From Candidatus Zixiibacteriota bacterium (GTDB lineage: Bacteria > SM23-81), in the NCBI GenBank assembly GCA_030628225.1, contig DAOVRJ010000085.1:1-9283 (forward strand): 9,283 bases of DNA, read 5' to 3'. Made by a program: the position numbers and the translations under genes. Below the pieces are notes generated by a model. The model was not told the DNA's origin and did no database searches. It saw only the letters and a program-made list of their open reading frames with translations. The stretch's first letter is position 1. Every line of letters starts with the position of its first letter. This document shows positions 5,665-9,283 of the stretch, one piece after another.

Positions 5665-6930
5665 CTAAGTACCTAAGCAGTCTGATATAAGATTTTTTAG
5701 CTTCTGCTGCAGGACGGAATATGAATAATATCGCCGGGCCAATTTGTAATTGTGATCAACCATTTCCTGGCGCAGCTTGGGGTTACCCATCACCTCTCTT
5801 GTCTGACGAATGGCCTCCTCGGTTACATATCCTTCCAGTTCGATGACCCTAAAGCCCTTTGGTTTGATATCGATAGTGTAGATCGAGTAGGTGTTTACCA
5901 CGATTGGTTTGCGGAAGTAGATGGTTTCCAAGAACGCGTTGCCGAAACCCTCGAAATCGGAGGGGTAAGTTACCAAATCGGTATGTGGATAGATGTCCGC
6001 AAGGGTATATATCTTTTCTCCACGATCGGTTGTGCCGCGATATTCCCCGATGATGTCAGATACAAACAGAGTATTCACATTCATGATTGCGGAGTAGTCC
6101 CGAACTCTTTTCTCATACTCATGACCTTCATCACCCGAGGCGTGTGAGATGACCAGCTTTGCCTTCATCCCCAAACGGCTGACCAGCTCCACGGCATGTT
6201 CAATCCCCTTGCGCTTTATCACCCTGGTCGGCTGGAGCACAAAAAGCTCATCCCTCTCGATACCAAGAGCCTCTCGCACATCATCAGAATACTCATCAGC
6301 AGATGAAGGGGGATTGTCAAAATCCATAACGTTTGGGATTATGTTCGCTGAAATCCCCGTTCGGAGACTGAGCTGATTATCGGCCGAGGAGTTGATGACC
6401 ACGTGGTGAAGAGATGGCAGGTGCGGTGGAAAGGCCATGTTCAGGTATTCCCAAACGGCATTTGTCAAGAAGCGTTGACGTTCCCAGAAGAAATCGTGAT
6501 GATGAGCGATGGCCGGCATCCCGGTTTCGGAAAGGACCTCGGTCATGGCCAGGCCGAGAGGGAGATTGAGCGGGATGCACAAGGCGTTCTCTGACACTAA
6601 AATATCAAGATCAAATTTCTTGATAAAAGCGTAGATCTGTTCCTTGAGCCGGTCTTTGATCTGCTGAATTTTCCGCGTCACGGATGGCTTTCGGGTCCGA
6701 ACACCAAAACATTCTTTGTTGATATCCTCAATTGCCGGATGCCTGAAATGAGCTTCCTCGACGAGAAATGACCTGTCCGGCGGTCGGTCCAGTTCGCCGG
6801 CCATGTAAAAGCAGGTGAAGCCTTCTTTTTCAAAGACATCAGCCCATTTTGCCGTCTCCAAGGAGACACCATCGGTTCCGGCCAGGCGAGTGGTGATAAA
6901 TCCGACGTGATTTGTTCTCCGGCCACTCAT
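5665..6930 (-). CDS. GT-B fold family 4 glycosyltransferase
   Basis: With the ATG at 6930 the protein has 421 residues. The N-terminal half begins NHVGFITTRLAGTDGVSLET (7-26), a glycine-rich acceptor-domain start, and carries HHHDFFWE at 143-150. The C-terminal donor domain shows LQPTRVIKRKG (232-242), with the basic residues that usually hold the nucleotide-sugar phosphates, and EGFGNAFLE, the E-X7-E motif (Glu327, Glu335). It should transfer a sugar from a nucleotide-sugar donor with retention. The acceptor is unknown. A role in a small-molecule glycoside such as a compatible solute is a guess from overall resemblance. The ATG at 6930 has GAGG six bases upstream and the domain begins just after it. 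A GTG at 6990, close behind the UPF0316 stop, would add 20 unremarkable residues and is a real alternative. Downstream is the gap with the possible promoter. Confidence 0.88.
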   Translation of the reverse strand: MSGRRTNHVGFITTRLAGTDGVSLETAKWADVFEKEGFTCFYMAGELDRPPDRSFLVEEAHFRHPAIEDINKECFGVRTRKPSVTRKIQQIKDRLKEQIYAFIKKFDLDILVSENALCIPLNLPLGLAMTEVLSETGMPAIAHHHDFFWERQRFLTNAVWEYLNMAFPPHLPSLHHVVINSSADNQLSLRTGISANIIPNVMDFDNPPSSADEYSDDVREALGIERDELFVLQPTRVIKRKGIEHAVELVSRLGMKAKLVISHASGDEGHEYEKRVRDYSAIMNVNTLFVSDIIGEYRGTTDRGEKIYTLADIYPHTDLVTYPSDFEGFGNAFLETIYFRKPIVVNTYSIYTIDIKPKGFRVIELEGYVTEEAIRQTREVMGNPKLRQEMVDHNYKLARRYYSYSVLQQKLKNLISDCLGT

Positions 6931-6993
6931 CGTTTCCCTCACAGTATACGAGGCCGGTGAACCATAGCTGACCTCGTCCTTTTCCGCCACGAA

Positions 6994-7599
6994 TTATTTC
7001 CCCTTTCGCTGCCGGCGAAGGGAACGCAGAAGGTGTTTTCGCTGAGCAGGTTTCTTCAAGGGATACACCTCTCTGCTGACATGTCTGATGTCCTCTGTTG
7101 TGTAGAACGCCTGTGGATTATATCTTTTAATGATCTCCACGACCCTTTTCAGATTTCTGCGTCTGACAATGGTGAAGATGACGCGGACCTTCCCGCTAAT
7201 GCCGCGAGCGGCCACATGGGTGACCCCAAAATCGGCGCCCTTCAGATATTCTATCAGTTTGGTAGCATCCTTGTTGGTCACGACCCGGACCAGCAGAAGC
7301 CCCAGGCCCAGTTTTTCCTCGATGAGGATTCCCACATAGGTTCCCGTGGCGAAACCAGCGCCATAGGCGATGTAGCAGATGACATTGGTCAAATTCTGCA
7401 TAATCTGGCCGATGGCCAGAAGCCAGATCAGCACCTCGAAGAACCCGATCAGCGAGGCCAGGAATTTGGTGCCTCTGGAGATGAACAGGATGCGCACCGT
7501 GCCCATGCTCACATCCAAGATGCGGGCGATGAAAATGAGCAGCGGCAGGATAAGCCACATGTAGAGACCCGAGCTGGCAAAGGGAAGAGCGTCCATCAT
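6994..7599 (-). CDS. UPF0316 family membrane protein (DUF5698 + DUF2179)
   Basis: 201 residues. Three hydrophobic helices are visible at about 12-29, 45-65 and 72-92, with LDVSMGTVRILFISRG (28-43) and YGAGFATGTYVGILIEEKLG (79-98) typical of the family. A soluble alpha/beta domain of the DUF2179 type follows (about 100-168, including LLVRVVTNKDATKLIEYLK), then a very basic tail (RKHLLRSLRRQRKGK). The biochemical role of the family is not established; related domains occur in YitT-type membrane proteins. ATG codons lie at 7599 and 7596; GAGGGG is six bases before the first. The stop is three bases from a possible GTG start of the glycosyltransferase, so the two genes are likely one transcript. 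The 200 bp upstream (7600-7800) hold no gene. TATACA at 7663-7668 could be a -10 box but has no good -35. Confidence 0.9.
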   Translation of the reverse strand: MMDALPFASSGLYMWLILPLLIFIARILDVSMGTVRILFISRGTKFLASLIGFFEVLIWLLAIGQIMQNLTNVICYIAYGAGFATGTYVGILIEEKLGLGLLLVRVVTNKDATKLIEYLKGADFGVTHVAARGISGKVRVIFTIVRRRNLKRVVEIIKRYNPQAFYTTEDIRHVSREVYPLKKPAQRKHLLRSLRRQRKGK

Positions 7600-7800
7600 G
7601 ATTGTCCCCTCTGATACACTACCTTGTACTGATGCATGAATAATGATCTTGAAAAGGTCGAGTGTATAGTAGAGTAATTGTTCTTCTCAGCGAACGAATC
7701 GAGTTCTTTAATTGAAACGGCGCCGTAACGATGTTTAAAGGATCGGTCTGTTCACATACCATTTTTCAAGTTTACCCGGCTCCATTCTCCTCGTCCGACG

Positions 7801-8280
7801 TCATTTTATGATGGTCTCGTCCGGCACATTTCCACTTTTGAAGTGCTTGTCCAGCCAGCCGGAGATGACGTCATCCCGGCAGTCAAAGTATTTCACATAG
7901 GGCTTGATGTCCAGAAGAGGCGTTCCGTCCAGAATATCGACCTCTGTAAAGAACAGCTTGTTTTTTTTGATGTCCTTAATTTTCACAACGGAGAAACCGA
8001 TGTGATTGGGCCGGTTGGGACTCCGTATGGCGAATATTCCATGTATGTTCTGTTCGAGAAAGGGCCTTCCCTGGATTTTCTCTTCCGTTGATTTATGGAA
8101 ATAGTAGATGATGATGGCATGGCTAAATTCGTTAAGATCTTTCAGGCCCCCGGCGTATTCGTCCCTTAACTCGATCCAGGCTTGCGCCTCACGCCTGAAA
8201 ATTCCCTGGATGGGGATGTCCTTGCTCTTTTTATAAGGCGAGTGAATGACCCCGATGGGGTGCATGATGATCTGATCCAT
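7801..8280 (-). CDS. trmO: TrmO/TsaA-family tRNA m6t6A37 methyltransferase
   Basis: 159 residues, one compact TsaA-like beta-barrel domain. Diagnostic motifs are PIGVIHSPYK at 8-17, HGIFAIRSPNRPNHIGFSVV at 80-99, and DILDGTPLLDIKPYVKYFD at 115-133. In E. coli TrmO (YaeB) the family uses S-adenosylmethionine to N-methylate threonylcarbamoyl-adenosine at position 37 of certain tRNAs. The C-terminal extension of E. coli TrmO is absent here, giving the short form common in archaea and many bacteria; its substrate is less certain. HIGF replaces the more usual PIGL, a small change in the conserved loop. The ATG has AGGGG six bases upstream. The gene begins 64 bp after nadE and may be co-transcribed. 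A 9-bp direct repeat lies in that gap. Its codons are more AT-rich than those of ruvX. Confidence 0.9.
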   Translation of the reverse strand: MDQIIMHPIGVIHSPYKKSKDIPIQGIFRREAQAWIELRDEYAGGLKDLNEFSHAIIIYYFHKSTEEKIQGRPFLEQNIHGIFAIRSPNRPNHIGFSVVKIKDIKKNKLFFTEVDILDGTPLLDIKPYVKYFDCRDDVISGWLDKHFKSGNVPDETIIK

Positions 8281-8304
8281 ACCTTTCCCCTATCTTCTAT
8301 ATAT

Positions 8305-8343
8305 CCCGGAAATGATTCTGAAGTTGCATCGAAACCCGGAAAT
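8305..8343. repeat. 9-bp direct repeat upstream of trmO
   Basis: CCCGGAAAT occurs at 8305-8313 and 8335-8343, starting 30 bp apart (about three helical turns), in the 64-bp gap between nadE and trmO. On the minus strand the downstream copy is followed by TATATA (8298-8303), which could be a -10 element, but no acceptable -35 is visible and the leader would be only about a dozen bases. It could be an operator for a dimeric regulator or chance. Confidence 0.35.
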
Positions 8344-8344
8344 C

Positions 8345-9283
8345 CTAATACCTCCCGCGCCGGAGGGCAGGGTTCCTGCTATATGCTGATGGACTTGACC
8401 GCGTCGATCTTCTCGGACAGGCCATCCGAACATCCCCACCCACACCACCATCCACAGGCGGATCGGCATGCTCAGACCCCCTCTTCCAGCTCGAGAGACG
8501 GTTCATCTTCCGCACCAGGGTGATCTCCCGCTCAACGACACCGGCCGCGATGATCTCCTCGTCCGACAGGCCGCAATCTGTGCCGTCCAGGACGATATCG
8601 ATCTTGGTATAGCTGATTCCCAGGGCCGATTCGTCGTTGATCCCTTTGATCATATCCGGAGAGGGGGGCTGCTCCTGTATTTCGGGGGGGACCCCCAAAT
8701 AGGCCGCTAGTTGTCGAATCTGGGTTTTGTAGAGACCCATGAGCGGCGACAGGGGAAGATCATCGATGCCGCCCCTGACAAACCAGCCGACGAGATATTC
8801 TGACCGGTTAGCAGCGCCCAGCAGCAGCCAGTTGCGGTCTTTCGCCTGTCTTTCCAGTATCTGGCGACGGCAGATGTGCCGGGCATTGAACGCGGCATCG
8901 ATATGCCGGACGCTGGAATTGTAGATCCGTCTCTTGAATTTACGGCTGTCAAACATATCGCGACGCAGGGTTGACACAAAGGGGGATTCGCCGCACAGCC
9001 ATCGATACGATCCGTTCAGCAGATATCGATTCACAAAATGGGACAAAGCGATTATGCGCATGATCAGAGGCGCGTAGATATGGTTCTCGCGCATTGCCGG
9101 CTCGATGTTGCGGACCCCCAACTCCAGTCCCAGCCAGTCGGCTACTAGTCGAGCCTTGCTTTCTGATTCTTTTTCGCTGTCTCGTTCACAGAGATAGGAG
9201 ACATTAACCGATTCTTTGCCCAAAGCACGCACCGCCAGGGCCGTGAGCAGGGCAGAGTCTAGCCCTCCGCTGAGCCCAATTAA
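8345..9283 (-). CDS. nadE: NAD+ synthase (NadE), N-terminus beyond the window
   Basis: 312 residues are visible in frame from the window edge. The PP-loop signature SGGLDSA at 5-11 lies upstream of any internal start (a GTG at 9232 would cut it off), so the gene is truncated by the window edge, not short. NARHICRR (133-140), LLLGAANRSEYLVGW (153-167), SPLMGLYKTQ (179-188), PPSPDMIKGINDES (206-219) and IDIVLDG (228-234) align with the ATP- and deamido-NAD-binding parts of NadE. The enzyme amidates deamido-NAD+ using ATP, and ammonia or glutamine. Whether a glutaminase domain lies further upstream cannot be seen. The family's usual SEHKR ending reads SEHADPPVDGG here. The last 35 or so residues (Arg- and Ser-rich) have poor codon bias, while other frames look better, so the true C-terminus is uncertain. 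trmO follows after 64 bp. Confidence 0.9.
   Translation of the reverse strand, partial: LIGLSGGLDSALLTALAVRALGKESVNVSYLCERDSEKESESKARLVADWLGLELGVRNIEPAMRENHIYAPLIMRIIALSHFVNRYLLNGSYRWLCGESPFVSTLRRDMFDSRKFKRRIYNSSVRHIDAAFNARHICRRQILERQAKDRNWLLLGAANRSEYLVGWFVRGGIDDLPLSPLMGLYKTQIRQLAAYLGVPPEIQEQPPSPDMIKGINDESALGISYTKIDIVLDGTDCGLSDEEIIAAGVVEREITLVRKMNRLSSWKRGSEHADPPVDGGVGGDVRMACPRRSTRSSPSAYSRNPALRRGRY

Noticed and set aside
6931-6990. GTG start for the glycosyltransferase at 6990
   Set aside because: Possible, with AAAGGGGA upstream, but the ATG at 6930 has a better-placed GAGG and lies just before the conserved domain; kept as an alternative in the gene entry.
7033-7614. 193-residue plus-strand ORF
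   Set aside because: Exactly opposite the UPF0316 gene, Asp/Gln/His-rich, no motif.
7600-7800. Promoter upstream of the UPF0316 gene
   Set aside because: TATACA at 7663-7668 resembles a -10 box but no matching -35 lies at a suitable distance.

Overview
All nine convincing protein genes in this window, and two further small ones, lie on the minus strand, so transcription runs from high to low coordinates. No gene is diagnostic of taxonomy. GC content is moderate, with GC-rich third codon positions in most genes. The gene mix and the stuttering intergenic repeats look like a deltaproteobacterial (Desulfobacterota-type) chromosome. That is an impression from gene content, not a measurement.

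Right end to left: (1) 8345-9283 is an NAD+ synthase (nadE) whose N-terminus lies beyond the window. It is followed by a TrmO/TsaA-family tRNA modification enzyme (7801-8280). (2) After about 200 bp without a gene come a UPF0316/DUF2179 membrane protein (6994-7599) and a GT-B family 4 glycosyltransferase (5665-6930). (3) A possible promoter (5604-5633) precedes a tight run of genes. These are a 67-residue two-helix membrane protein, a 58-residue ORF that looks like only the tail of a PP2C/SpoIIE phosphatase domain, an RsbW-like GHKL anti-sigma kinase, and a 748-residue membrane-anchored GAF-SpoIIE phosphatase. The run continues with a zinc-ribbon NUDIX hydrolase, RuvX/YqgF (overlapping the NUDIX gene by 23 bp) and, after a 73-bp gap, an AT-richer alpha/beta hydrolase. 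(4) 1-399 holds no convincing gene. It holds an 8-bp-period repeat, a GC-rich segment full of hairpins, and a 7-bp-period AT-rich repeat.

The genes at 4638-5087 and 2360-4606 form the kinase and phosphatase halves of a partner-switching signalling system. The membrane phosphatase probably senses an envelope or cytosolic cue and dephosphorylates an antagonist, which then competes for the RsbW-like kinase. No STAS-domain antagonist and no sigma factor are encoded here, so the partners must be elsewhere. The kinase has an unusual cluster of cysteines around its ATP lid. NUDIX, RuvX, TrmO and NadE are housekeeping or repair-type functions.

The items most worth a second look are the PP2C-tail microORF, the cysteine-rich ATP lid, the composite intergenic element at 54-371, and the disturbed 3' end of nadE. 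I do not see a clearly new multi-gene system. The signalling cluster is a variant of a known theme.
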